Source of the DNA: Paracoccus lutimaris
Lineage (GTDB): Bacteria > Pseudomonadota > Alphaproteobacteria > Rhodobacterales > Rhodobacteraceae
NCBI RefSeq assembly: GCF_003337565.1
Contig: NZ_QPJL01000028.1
Location: 1-42,573, forward strand
DNA: 42,573 nucleotides
Direction of reading: 5' to 3'
Below the pieces are notes generated by a model that ran no database searches, was not told the origin of the DNA, and saw only the letters and a program-made list of their open reading frames with translations. Positions 1 through 7,643 of this stretch are shown one piece after another. A program made the position numbers and the translations under genes. Position 1 is the first letter of the stretch. Each line of letters opens with the position of its first letter.

Positions 1-411
1 ACCGTCGCCGGAATCCCCGATAGCCTCGGCGGCAAGCGCATGGCAATCCGCGTCGCGGAACTGGCCCGCGCCGGGCTGACGCCCGACTGGATGCCCGGCG
101 CCGTCCCGCGCTGCGTGCCCACCATCGTGAAGCAGAACCAGCACGGCACGCACGCAGGCGCCATCGTCGTCGGGACGGAGCGCATCCGGGTGCGTGGCCC
201 GGGCGCCCGTGCTACATGGAAAACCATCGACATCCTCGCCTGCCCGGTCACCTTCTCTCCCCATCCACAGCAGATCGAAGCCACCCGACGCGGCTATGAC
301 GATTGGTGGCAGGCGCTGGGCTGGGTACGCGAGGGGCTGATCGCAGGCGGGATGCTGCGGGAGGTTGAGGTGACGGCGGCAATGCCGAGGGTCCGGCCGT
401 GGCTGAGGTAA
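1..411 (+). CDS. Hypothetical protein, 5' end probably outside the window
   Basis: The reading frame is open from base 1 and there is an in-frame ATG at 40, which would give 123 residues. The codons before that ATG look coding (high GC third positions, no stop), so the true start may lie upstream of the window. The product is a small soluble protein with no signal peptide or membrane segment. It is rich in Arg, Trp and Val and ends in a basic tail. I recognise no family. It lies 120 bp before the restriction operon and shares the high GC and codon style of the phage genes beyond 10 kb rather than that of the operon. It may therefore be a phage early gene left of an inserted cassette. That placement is inference. 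Confidence 0.6.
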   Translation, partial: TVAGIPDSLGGKRMAIRVAELARAGLTPDWMPGAVPRCVPTIVKQNQHGTHAGAIVVGTERIRVRGPGARATWKTIDILACPVTFSPHPQQIEATRRGYDDWWQALGWVREGLIAGGMLREVEVTAAMPRVRPWLR

Positions 412-531
412 GGGGATCGTAGGCTCGAAGAAACTGATTGGCCTGCGCGCAACCTGTAGCAATCATGTCCTAGTAATGTTTGGCAAAGTCTGGCACCCTT
501 CCCCTCATCACATTCGAGAAGGAGCAGGTCC
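412..531 (+). promoter_or_regulatory. Leader and probable promoter of the restriction operon
   Basis: This gap is visibly AT-richer than the gene before it. A sigma70-like arrangement can be read as TTGGCC at 438-443, a 17-bp spacer, and AATCAT at 461-466. A good ribosome binding site (GAAGGAG) sits about 10 nt before the ATG at 532. No terminator hairpin is evident for the upstream gene. The promoter call rests on weak hexamers only, but some promoter is needed here because all six genes that follow are tightly coupled. Confidence 0.3.
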
Positions 532-741
532 ATGACGGACCCCATTCTCACTTTGCCAGAGGTCGCCATTTTGTTGAAGGTTGCAGAGAAGACTGTCTAC
601 ACGATGGCGCAAACAGGCCAGATCCCGGCGTTCAAGGTTCGGGGCCAATGGCGGTTCAAGCACGACGATATTGATCAGTGGATCGACGAACAGAAGGCGG
701 TGGTGAAGGGGAACGCTGCAAAGGACTCCCCCAATGTCTGA
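532..741 (+). CDS. Excisionase/AlpA-type helix-turn-helix DNA-binding protein
   Basis: This 69-residue protein is almost entirely one MerR/excisionase-like winged HTH (about residues 6-53). It has the typical pattern of a 'LTLPEVA' first helix, a 'KTVYTMAQTGQIPAFKV' recognition segment and a 'W-RF...DIDQWI' wing. The start has a strong Shine-Dalgarno sequence. Its last 8 nt overlap the start of the Res gene, which indicates translational coupling. Proteins of this type act as excisionases or as small transcription regulators. Here no integrase is near and the gene leads a restriction operon, so a role as operon regulator, comparable to the controller proteins of restriction systems, is the more likely reading. 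That role is inferred. Confidence 0.8.
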   Translation: MTDPILTLPEVAILLKVAEKTVYTMAQTGQIPAFKVRGQWRFKHDDIDQWIDEQKAVVKGNAAKDSPNV

Positions 742-3700
742 ACAGTTCTTCGAAAAGCCGATCCTGAATTCCCCCTACGAATACCCCGGCCGCCATTGGG
801 AACTAGACACAGACGGTCAGCCGACGAACCGCATCATCGAGACCAGGCGCCGCTCAGACCTGATTACGCCGGTCCCCAAAACGAAAAAGCAACGGCAAAG
901 CCAGAAGCAGGGCGCTCTGCTGCTCGGCGCCGATGACGATCTTTCGACCGCAGATCAGGAGTACAACCCCACCCCGATCATCAACGAGGTTCGGGGATAT
1001 GTCGAAACGTGGCGCAATCTTCCGAACCCTGACCAGTGGCTCGTGACACCGGAAACAGCCCGACTGCTGCAACATTGGCGGCACCACAAATTCGAGGGCG
1101 TCCGACCCTTCTTCTGCCAGATCGAAGCCGTCGAAACCGCGATCTGGTTGACCGAGGTCGCGCCGAAGATGGGGCCGCGCGTCGCCAAGTTCTGGGCACA
1201 CATCAAGGGGGCCAACGAGCAGGCCAATCCCGAACTGATGCGCCTTGCGTTGAAGCTCGCGACCGGGGCGGGCAAGACCACCGTCATGGCGATGCTCATC
1301 GCCTGGCAGACAGTCAACGCAGTGCGTCACCCGAACAGCAAGCAGTTCTCCAGCCGGTTCCTGATCGTGTCACCGGGCATTACCATCAGGGACCGCTTGC
1401 GTGTCCTGCTGCCGAACGACCCTGAAAGCTACTACCGCTCGCGCGAAATCACACCGCCCGACATGCTGCGCGATATTCAGGCTGCAAAGATCGTGATCAC
1501 CAACTATCACGCCTTCAAGCTGCGTGAGAAACTTGTCATCGCCAAGGGAACCCGACAGGCGCTCGAGGGCTGGCGCGGCGACAAGGTTCAGACACTGGAG
1601 ACCGAAGGCGAGATGATCCAGAGGGTCATGGGAGACCTGATGGGCCAGAAGAATATCGTCGTTCTGAACGACGAGGCGCATCACTGCTATCGCGAGCGGG
1701 TAAAGGACGCCGTCGGCGAGACTGAGGAAGATCTGAAGGGCGACGAGAAAAGCGAGGCCAAGGAGAACAACGAGGCCGCCCGCATGTGGATTTCCGGTCT
1801 CGAAGCGGTCAAGCGGAAGCTCGGGATCAGCCTCGTCTACGACCTGTCGGCAACGCCATTCTTCCTTCGAGGTTCGGGATATATCGAGGGCACCCTTTTT
1901 CCCTGGACGATGTCCGACTTCTCTTTGATGGATGCCATCGAATGCGGGATCGTAAAGTTGCCGCGCGTGCCGATCGCCGACAACGTGCCGGGCGGCGACA
2001 CGCCAAAGTTCCGCAACCTCTGGGACCACATCGGCAAGAAGCTCCCTAAGAAGGGACGTGCGGCAGGCAAGGCGCTTGATCCGTTCAGCCTGCCGGTCGA
2101 GCTGTTGACCGCATTGGAAGCCCTCTATGGCCATTACGAAAAGACCTTCCAGCTTTGGCAGGACAAGGGGATCGGCGTTCCACCTGTGTTCATCGTCGTC
2201 TGCAACAATACGGCGACGTCGGAACTGATCTACAAGTACATCTCGGGCTTTGATCGGGTCAGCGACGACGGCACCGAGACCACCCTTGAGAATGGCCGCC
2301 TTGCCCTGTTCCGGAACTACGACGACTTCGGCAACCGCATGCCGCGGCCGAACACGATCCTGATCGACAGCGCGCAGCTTGAATCCGGCGAGGCGCTCGA
2401 CAAGGATTTCCGCGAAATGGCGGCCGTCGAAATCGAGCAGTTCAAGCGCGAGATGGTCGAGCGGACGGGCGACATCACCGCAGGCGACAAGATCGACGAA
2501 TCCACCCTGCTGCGCGAGGTCATGAACACCGTCGGCAAGAAGGGCCGCCTCGGAGAACAGATCCGCTGCGTGGTCTCGGTCTCCATGCTGACCGAAGGGT
2601 GGGACGCCAACACAGTCACCCACGTTCTTGGCGTGCGCGCCTTCGGCACGCAGCTCTTGTGCGAACAGGTGATCGGCCGCGCGCTGCGCCGCCAGTCGTA
2701 CGAGCTGAACGACCAGGGACTCTTCAACGTCGAATATGCCGATGTTCTGGGCATCCCCTTCGACTTCACAGCAAAGCCGGTGATTTCGCCCCCTGCGGCC
2801 CCGCGCGAAACTGTCCGCGTCCATGCGGTCAAGCCTGATCGCGACGCGCTGGAAATCACCTTCCCCCGTGTCGAAGGTTATCGGGTAGAATTGCCGGATG
2901 AACGGCTCGAAGCCAACTTCGGTCCTGATCACGTTCTGGAACTTACGCCGCAGTTGCTTGGACCTTCGACCACCACGAACCAGGGCATCATCGGCGAGGG
3001 TGTAGACCTGACGCTGGAGCATCTGGACGACATGCGCTCGTCCACAATCCTGTTCCACCTGGCGCGGCATCTTCTCTACACCAAGTACCGCGACCCCGGC
3101 GAGGAACCGAAGCTGCATCTCTTCGGTCAGCTGAAACGCATCACCCGCCAGTGGCTGGACGGCGGCTATCTCAAATGTTCGGGCGGTACGTATCCGGCAC
3201 AGCTGGTCTACAAGGAAATAGCCGACATGGCGGCCGAACGGATCAAGGCGGCCATTACAGAAACACTTAAGGGCGAGAACCAGATCAAGGCAATCCTCGA
3301 CGCCTACAATCCCACCGGCACCACCGCCTTCGTCAATTTCACCACCTCCAAGGCCCTGCGCTGGCAGACCTCGCCGACCAAGTCCCACGTCAACTGGGTC
3401 GTCTGCGACAGCGACTGGGAGGCCGAGTTCGCCCGCGTGGCCGAGGCCCACCCCCGCGTGCGTGCTTACGTCAAGAACCAGGGGCTGGGGCTGGAGGTGC
3501 CCTACCTCTCCGGCTCCACCCCGCGCAAATACCTGCCCGACTTCATCGTGCAGGTCGACGATGGCAAGCCCGACCCGCTGAACCTGATCGTCGAGATCAA
3601 GGGCTACCGTGGCGAGGATGCCAAGGACAAGGCCAACACCATGCGCGCCTACTGGGTGCCGGGCGTCAACAACCTCGGCAAGTTCGGGCGCTGGGAGTTT

Positions 3701-3799
3701 GCCGAGTTCACTGCGGTTTACGAGATGGAGGAGGAGTTCGACAAACTGCTCGAAACCCTCGGCGCGGGCCCGGCACGTCAGGGAGACCTGATCGAATGA
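734..3799 (+). CDS. Type III-like restriction subunit Res (SF2 helicase plus PD-(D/E)XK nuclease)
   Basis: This 1021-residue protein carries a complete SF2 helicase core. Walker A (ATGAGKT) is at 176-182, the DEAH box at 313-316, motif III (SAT) near 372-374 and motif VI (QVIGRALRR) at about 645-653. Near the C-terminus a PD...EIK pattern (PDF at about 935, EIKG at about 954-957) marks a PD-(D/E)XK nuclease. This is the layout of type III restriction subunits, which translocate or switch along DNA and cut when the partner methyltransferase has not modified its site. From memory it resembles the group some pipelines name BPTD_3080-family restriction endonuclease; I could not check this. It overlaps the HTH gene by 8 nt and the next gene by 4 nt (ATGA). 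All catalytic motifs look intact. Confidence 0.88.
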   Translation: MSEQFFEKPILNSPYEYPGRHWELDTDGQPTNRIIETRRRSDLITPVPKTKKQRQSQKQGALLLGADDDLSTADQEYNPTPIINEVRGYVETWRNLPNPDQWLVTPETARLLQHWRHHKFEGVRPFFCQIEAVETAIWLTEVAPKMGPRVAKFWAHIKGANEQANPELMRLALKLATGAGKTTVMAMLIAWQTVNAVRHPNSKQFSSRFLIVSPGITIRDRLRVLLPNDPESYYRSREITPPDMLRDIQAAKIVITNYHAFKLREKLVIAKGTRQALEGWRGDKVQTLETEGEMIQRVMGDLMGQKNIVVLNDEAHHCYRERVKDAVGETEEDLKGDEKSEAKENNEAARMWISGLEAVKRKLGISLVYDLSATPFFLRGSGYIEGTLFPWTMSDFSLMDAIECGIVKLPRVPIADNVPGGDTPKFRNLWDHIGKKLPKKGRAAGKALDPFSLPVELLTALEALYGHYEKTFQLWQDKGIGVPPVFIVVCNNTATSELIYKYISGFDRVSDDGTETTLENGRLALFRNYDDFGNRMPRPNTILIDSAQLESGEALDKDFREMAAVEIEQFKREMVERTGDITAGDKIDESTLLREVMNTVGKKGRLGEQIRCVVSVSMLTEGWDANTVTHVLGVRAFGTQLLCEQVIGRALRRQSYELNDQGLFNVEYADVLGIPFDFTAKPVISPPAAPRETVRVHAVKPDRDALEITFPRVEGYRVELPDERLEANFGPDHVLELTPQLLGPSTTTNQGIIGEGVDLTLEHLDDMRSSTILFHLARHLLYTKYRDPGEEPKLHLFGQLKRITRQWLDGGYLKCSGGTYPAQLVYKEIADMAAERIKAAITETLKGENQIKAILDAYNPTGTTAFVNFTTSKALRWQTSPTKSHVNWVVCDSDWEAEFARVAEAHPRVRAYVKNQGLGLEVPYLSGSTPRKYLPDFIVQVDDGKPDPLNLIVEIKGYRGEDAKDKANTMRAYWVPGVNNLGKFGRWEFAEFTAVYEMEEEFDKLLETLGAGPARQGDLIE

Positions 3800-4215
3800 A
3801 CTTCCATGACGCCCGCGAGATCCTCAATCATTGGTCTTCCTTCTTCGACCCGAGTGTTGCGGAAGCATCATCCAACAAGCGGCTCGAGCCCGCACCGCGA
3901 AGCGAAGCCGCTCGCAAAGCCTGGTGGTACGAAAGCGACCGCGTCATCGATTGGCGCAGTCCCCGCTGCTCCGCCTACCTCGTCGCATACCTCCAGATCG
4001 CAAATGGACCGATACCACTGACCGGCATTCCACTGGACGACGGCTTCATCCACCCGGATCGCTCCGTCATGCAGGCCCTCGATCATGCTGGATGCGTTCG
4101 CATGGACGACGGCATGTTTCACCTGACGGATAAGGGCGAGGCACTGGTAACCCCCTGGCTTCAGATCGACCGCGCGACCGGCTTTTCAGTAACTGTCCAA
4201 AGAAGAAGAGGCTGA
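3796..4215 (+). CDS. Small protein of unknown function between Res and Mod
   Basis: This 139-residue protein starts in an ATGA overlap with the Res stop codon and ends 4 nt before the Mod start, so it belongs to the operon. I recognise no family. It is soluble, has a Trp-rich first half (HWSSFF, WWYESD, DWRS) and a second half with alternating helix and strand segments ending in 'FHLTDKGEALVTPW'. That ending resembles the last helix and wing of a winged-helix fold. A winged-helix or specificity-accessory role is possible but is only a guess from pattern. Its coding status is well supported by the tight junctions on both sides and by codon use. Confidence 0.75.
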   Translation: MNFHDAREILNHWSSFFDPSVAEASSNKRLEPAPRSEAARKAWWYESDRVIDWRSPRCSAYLVAYLQIANGPIPLTGIPLDDGFIHPDRSVMQALDHAGCVRMDDGMFHLTDKGEALVTPWLQIDRATGFSVTVQRRRG

Positions 4216-4219
4216 CCCC

Positions 4220-7147
4220 ATGGCCAAGAAACCCATCGAGGTCGAAACCCTCACCCACGACGCCACGCGCAAGAATATCCCGACGGCCGAGTTCGAAAGC
4301 CTGATGCGCGATCAGGACAAGTCGCCGATCCAGCTCGCCTACGAACGCCGCAACCGCGATCTGGACCCGCAGCTTGTCTGGCGCGGCAAGGATGAACAGG
4401 ACTGGTCCGACCTGATCGTTCAGGCCCCGCCGCTGTACATTCAGGAAAAGGTCCACCCCAAGGTCATCATCGACGACCTGAAGCGTGAAAGCGCCAACCG
4501 GGCGAAGGCGGCCAAAGACGCCCCGCAGTTCGACATGTTCGCCGATTTCAACGGCCTGCCCGATGCCGAGGCCGCGACCGAGTTCTACCAGCACGATCAG
4601 CACTGGTCGAACCGGATGATCTCGGGCGACAGTCTGTCGGTGATGGCCTCGCTGGCCGAGCGTGAGGGGCTGCGTGGTCAGGTCCAGTGCATCTATTTCG
4701 ACCCGCCCTATGGCATCAAGTTCAACTCGAACTTCCAGTGGTCCACCACCAGCCGCGACGTGAAGGATGGCGACCGCACCCATGTTACGCGCGAACCCGA
4801 ACAGGTCCGCGCCTTTCGCGACACCTGGAAGGACGGCATCCATTCCTACCTGACCTACCTGCGCGACCGGCTGACCGTGGCGCGGGATCTGCTGAGCGAC
4901 AGCGGCAGCATCTTCGTGCAGATCGGCGACGAGAACGTCCACCGCGTGCGGGCGCTGATGGATGAGGTGTTTGGGGATGAGAATTTTGTCTCGCAGATCG
5001 GATTCGCGAAAACATCCGGCTCGACAGACGACTATCTAGGCCAAACCACTGACTTCCTTCTCTGGTATGCCAGATTAAAACCACGGGTTAAGTATCGGCC
5101 TGTCTTGAAACTGAAGAAAGCAGGCGAAGCGGGGGGGACGAACTACAACAAGGCGGTCAACTTGTATCGCGAAACGCAATCGTTCAGCGCTGAGCGTGAC
5201 GAGCACATACTGAGCTCGCCTGACGAATGGCGAGTATATTCGCTCGATAATTTGACCTCGCAAAGTGCGGGTAGAGAGAAAGGCGAAGGTGCGGCATCTT
5301 GGTTTCCTGTTGACATCGACGGCAGAACCCTTCGGCCTTCAATGAGCGTCCGATGGAAAACCAATGAAACTGGCATGCAGCGCCTAAAGATTGCCGGACG
5401 TCTGGAAGCCACTCAGGCCAGGTTAGGATACGTTCGCTTTCTTGATGACTTCCCCGCTCTGGCAATAACGAACCGTTGGGATGACGTCTCGGCCAGCTTT
5501 ATGGCTTCCAAGATCTATGTTGTTCAGACCTCTGCAACTGTCGTTCAGCGCTGCATCCTTATGACCACCGACCCAGGCGATCTGGTGCTCGATCCTACAT
5601 GTGGATCCGGCACAACGGCTTATGTCGCCGAACAATGGGGGCGGCGCTGGATTACAATCGACACGTCCCGCGTCGCCGTGGCGCTCGCTAGGACGCGACT
5701 TATGGGTGCGCGCTACCCCTATTACCTCCTTGCCGATAGCCCCGAAGGTCAGGAGAAGGAAGGCGAGATCACCCGCACACCACCTAAGACCGCACCGACC
5801 TTCCGCAGTATCCGCCAAGGATTCGTTTACCAGCGCGTGCCTCACATAATGCTGAGCAACATCGCATCTAACGCCGAGATCGACGTGATCTGGGATAGGA
5901 TGCAGCCTGTGGTCGAGGATGCCATCGCCGCCCTGAACGCGGCCCTTGCAGGCCACCCCACCCCCTTCAAGGTGGAAACCGGCGGCCGCGCGGGCGCGAA
6001 GATCGACTTCACTGCAAGTGGTGAGGTCAAGCTCCCCTCCGGCGAGATGGCCCCCGCGAACGGCCTGATGGAATGGGAAATCCCGCGCGAGGCCCCCCAA
6101 GGCTGGCCCGCCCCCGCGCAAGCCGCCCTGAAACGCTTCTGGGAGGCGCGGATCAGTCGCCAGCGCGAAATCGACGCCAGCATCGCGGCGAAGGCCGAGT
6201 TCGAATACCTCTACGACAAACCCTTCACCGACAACACCAAGGTCCGCGTCGCAGGCCCCTTTACCGTGGAAAGCCTGTCACCCCACCGCACCCTTGCCGT
6301 CGATTGGGACGACGAGCTGATCGACACACACGAGGCCGCCGAGGGCAAGCGCAAGGCCACCGAGGCCCCGCGCGACTTTACCGATTTCGCCCACATGATC
6401 CTAGAAAACCTGAAAGCCGCAGGCGTGCAGCAGGCGCACAAGGAGGACCGGATCACCTTCACCAGCCTGAAGGGCTGGCCCGGAAACTGGATCGCGGCCG
6501 AGGGCACCTTCATGGAAGGCGACACCCAGCGCCGCGCGGGCGTGTTCATCGGGCCGGAGTTCGGCACCGTCAGCCGCCCCGACCTGGTCGCCGCCGCGCG
6601 CGAAGCAGGCGACGCCGGTTTCGACGTGCTGATCGCCTGCGCCTTCAACTACGACGCCCATAGCTCCGAGTTCGACAAACTGGGCCGCATCCGCGTGCTG
6701 AAGGCCCGGATGAACCCCGACCTGCACATGGGCGGCGATCTGAAATCCACCGGCGCGGGCAACCTGTTCGTGATCTTCGGCGAACCCGACATCCGGATCA
6801 CCGATGTTAGGGATGGAATGGTGCAGGTCCAGGTCTTCGGAGTGGATGTGTTCAAGCCCCAGACCGGCGAGGTGCAAAGCGAAGGCACCGACGGCATCGC
6901 CCTGTGGATGCTGGACACCGACTACAACGAAGAATCCTTCTTCGTCCGCCACGCCTATTTCCTCGGCGCCAACGACCCCTACAAGGCGCTGAAGACCACA
7001 CTGAAGGCCGAGATCGACGAGGAGGCTTGGGAGAGCCTGTATTCCGACACGTCGCGCCCGTTCCCGCGGCCGAAGTCGGGGCGGATCGCGGTGAAGGTTA
7101 TCAACCACCTTGGCGACGAGGTGATGAAGGTGTTTGCGGTGGAGTGA
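4220..7147 (+). CDS. Type III-like DNA methyltransferase Mod (beta-class)
   Basis: This 975-residue protein is a beta-class amino-methyltransferase. Catalytic motif IV (DPPY) is at 161-164 and comes before the SAM-binding motif I (DPTCGSGT) at 458-465. The stretch between them is where beta-class enzymes hold the target recognition domain. DPPY suggests N6-adenine methylation. After motif I there are about 500 further residues, much more than in classic Mod proteins, with no family I can name. The gene follows the 139-aa gene by 4 nt and precedes the GIY-YIG gene by 4 nt. Base composition drops clearly to AT-richer between about 4975 and 5890, almost exactly the recognition domain, and returns to GC-rich on both sides, which suggests an exchanged specificity segment. 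Confidence 0.9.
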   Translation: MAKKPIEVETLTHDATRKNIPTAEFESLMRDQDKSPIQLAYERRNRDLDPQLVWRGKDEQDWSDLIVQAPPLYIQEKVHPKVIIDDLKRESANRAKAAKDAPQFDMFADFNGLPDAEAATEFYQHDQHWSNRMISGDSLSVMASLAEREGLRGQVQCIYFDPPYGIKFNSNFQWSTTSRDVKDGDRTHVTREPEQVRAFRDTWKDGIHSYLTYLRDRLTVARDLLSDSGSIFVQIGDENVHRVRALMDEVFGDENFVSQIGFAKTSGSTDDYLGQTTDFLLWYARLKPRVKYRPVLKLKKAGEAGGTNYNKAVNLYRETQSFSAERDEHILSSPDEWRVYSLDNLTSQSAGREKGEGAASWFPVDIDGRTLRPSMSVRWKTNETGMQRLKIAGRLEATQARLGYVRFLDDFPALAITNRWDDVSASFMASKIYVVQTSATVVQRCILMTTDPGDLVLDPTCGSGTTAYVAEQWGRRWITIDTSRVAVALARTRLMGARYPYYLLADSPEGQEKEGEITRTPPKTAPTFRSIRQGFVYQRVPHIMLSNIASNAEIDVIWDRMQPVVEDAIAALNAALAGHPTPFKVETGGRAGAKIDFTASGEVKLPSGEMAPANGLMEWEIPREAPQGWPAPAQAALKRFWEARISRQREIDASIAAKAEFEYLYDKPFTDNTKVRVAGPFTVESLSPHRTLAVDWDDELIDTHEAAEGKRKATEAPRDFTDFAHMILENLKAAGVQQAHKEDRITFTSLKGWPGNWIAAEGTFMEGDTQRRAGVFIGPEFGTVSRPDLVAAAREAGDAGFDVLIACAFNYDAHSSEFDKLGRIRVLKARMNPDLHMGGDLKSTGAGNLFVIFGEPDIRITDVRDGMVQVQVFGVDVFKPQTGEVQSEGTDGIALWMLDTDYNEESFFVRHAYFLGANDPYKALKTTLKAEIDEEAWESLYSDTSRPFPRPKSGRIAVKVINHLGDEVMKVFAVE

Positions 7148-7151
7148 CTGA

Positions 7152-7643
7152 ATGCTGATAAGAAACTACGGACTCTTTTGGGTCAGAGACGATGTAGACT
7201 GGGGCGGTCGTGGCCGGGGAAACGGTGGACAGCTATTGGGTTGGACTGGTCGCAGGGGAGCAGCGTCTGTTGATTTTCGACAGCAGCGGGGGATTTACGT
7301 CCTCTATGACGATAACTTCAAGATTGTCTATATCGGACAAACAGGGGCAGGCAACCAAAGGCTCTTAGTAAGACTAAGGAATCATAGATTCGATCACCTT
7401 GCGCAGAGATGGAGCCGGTTTTCATGGTTCGGCATTTCAGCCGTTGCTGGTGGTCAACTCGACTTTAATGCAGCAGTTCGCCCCCCGGCTCTCAACGAAA
7501 TTCTGAACCATATAGAGGCGATTCTTATTGCATCGGCTGAACCCCCTTTAAATCTTCAGCGGGGCCGGTTTGGGGAGGAAGTCGAAAGGTATATCCAGTT
7601 TGTCGACGATGATGACGACGGCATTGACGACGAGGACCAATGA
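7152..7643 (+). CDS. GIY-YIG nuclease family protein
   Basis: This 163-residue protein contains a GIY-YIG core: GIYVLY at 47-52, YIGQTG at 60-65, a basic stretch with Arg/His at 69-78, a probable metal-binding Glu at 122 (HIEAILI) and the Asn/Gln region 'PPLNLQ' at 131-136. These are the expected nuclease residues, in order. The N-terminus is Gly/Trp-rich and the C-terminus ends in an Asp-rich acidic tail (about 152-163), which may mask the basic surface. The gene is AT-richer than its neighbours. It starts 4 nt after Mod and overlaps the helicase gene by 4 nt (ATGA). In this context it is probably a second DNA-cleaving component of the defence operon; this role is inferred. Confidence 0.82.
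   Translation: MLIRNYGLFWVRDDVDWGGRGRGNGGQLLGWTGRRGAASVDFRQQRGIYVLYDDNFKIVYIGQTGAGNQRLLVRLRNHRFDHLAQRWSRFSWFGISAVAGGQLDFNAAVRPPALNEILNHIEAILIASAEPPLNLQRGRFGEEVERYIQFVDDDDDGIDDEDQ

Noticed and set aside
532..741. Reading the HTH gene as the excisionase of the prophage
   Set aside because: It overlaps and leads the restriction operon and no integrase is nearby, so a regulator role is more likely, although not proven.
1370..3451. Long minus-strand open frame (693 codons) opposite the Res gene
   Set aside because: It is a shadow of a GC-rich gene: no family pattern, no ribosome binding site, and the plus strand has intact helicase and nuclease motifs.
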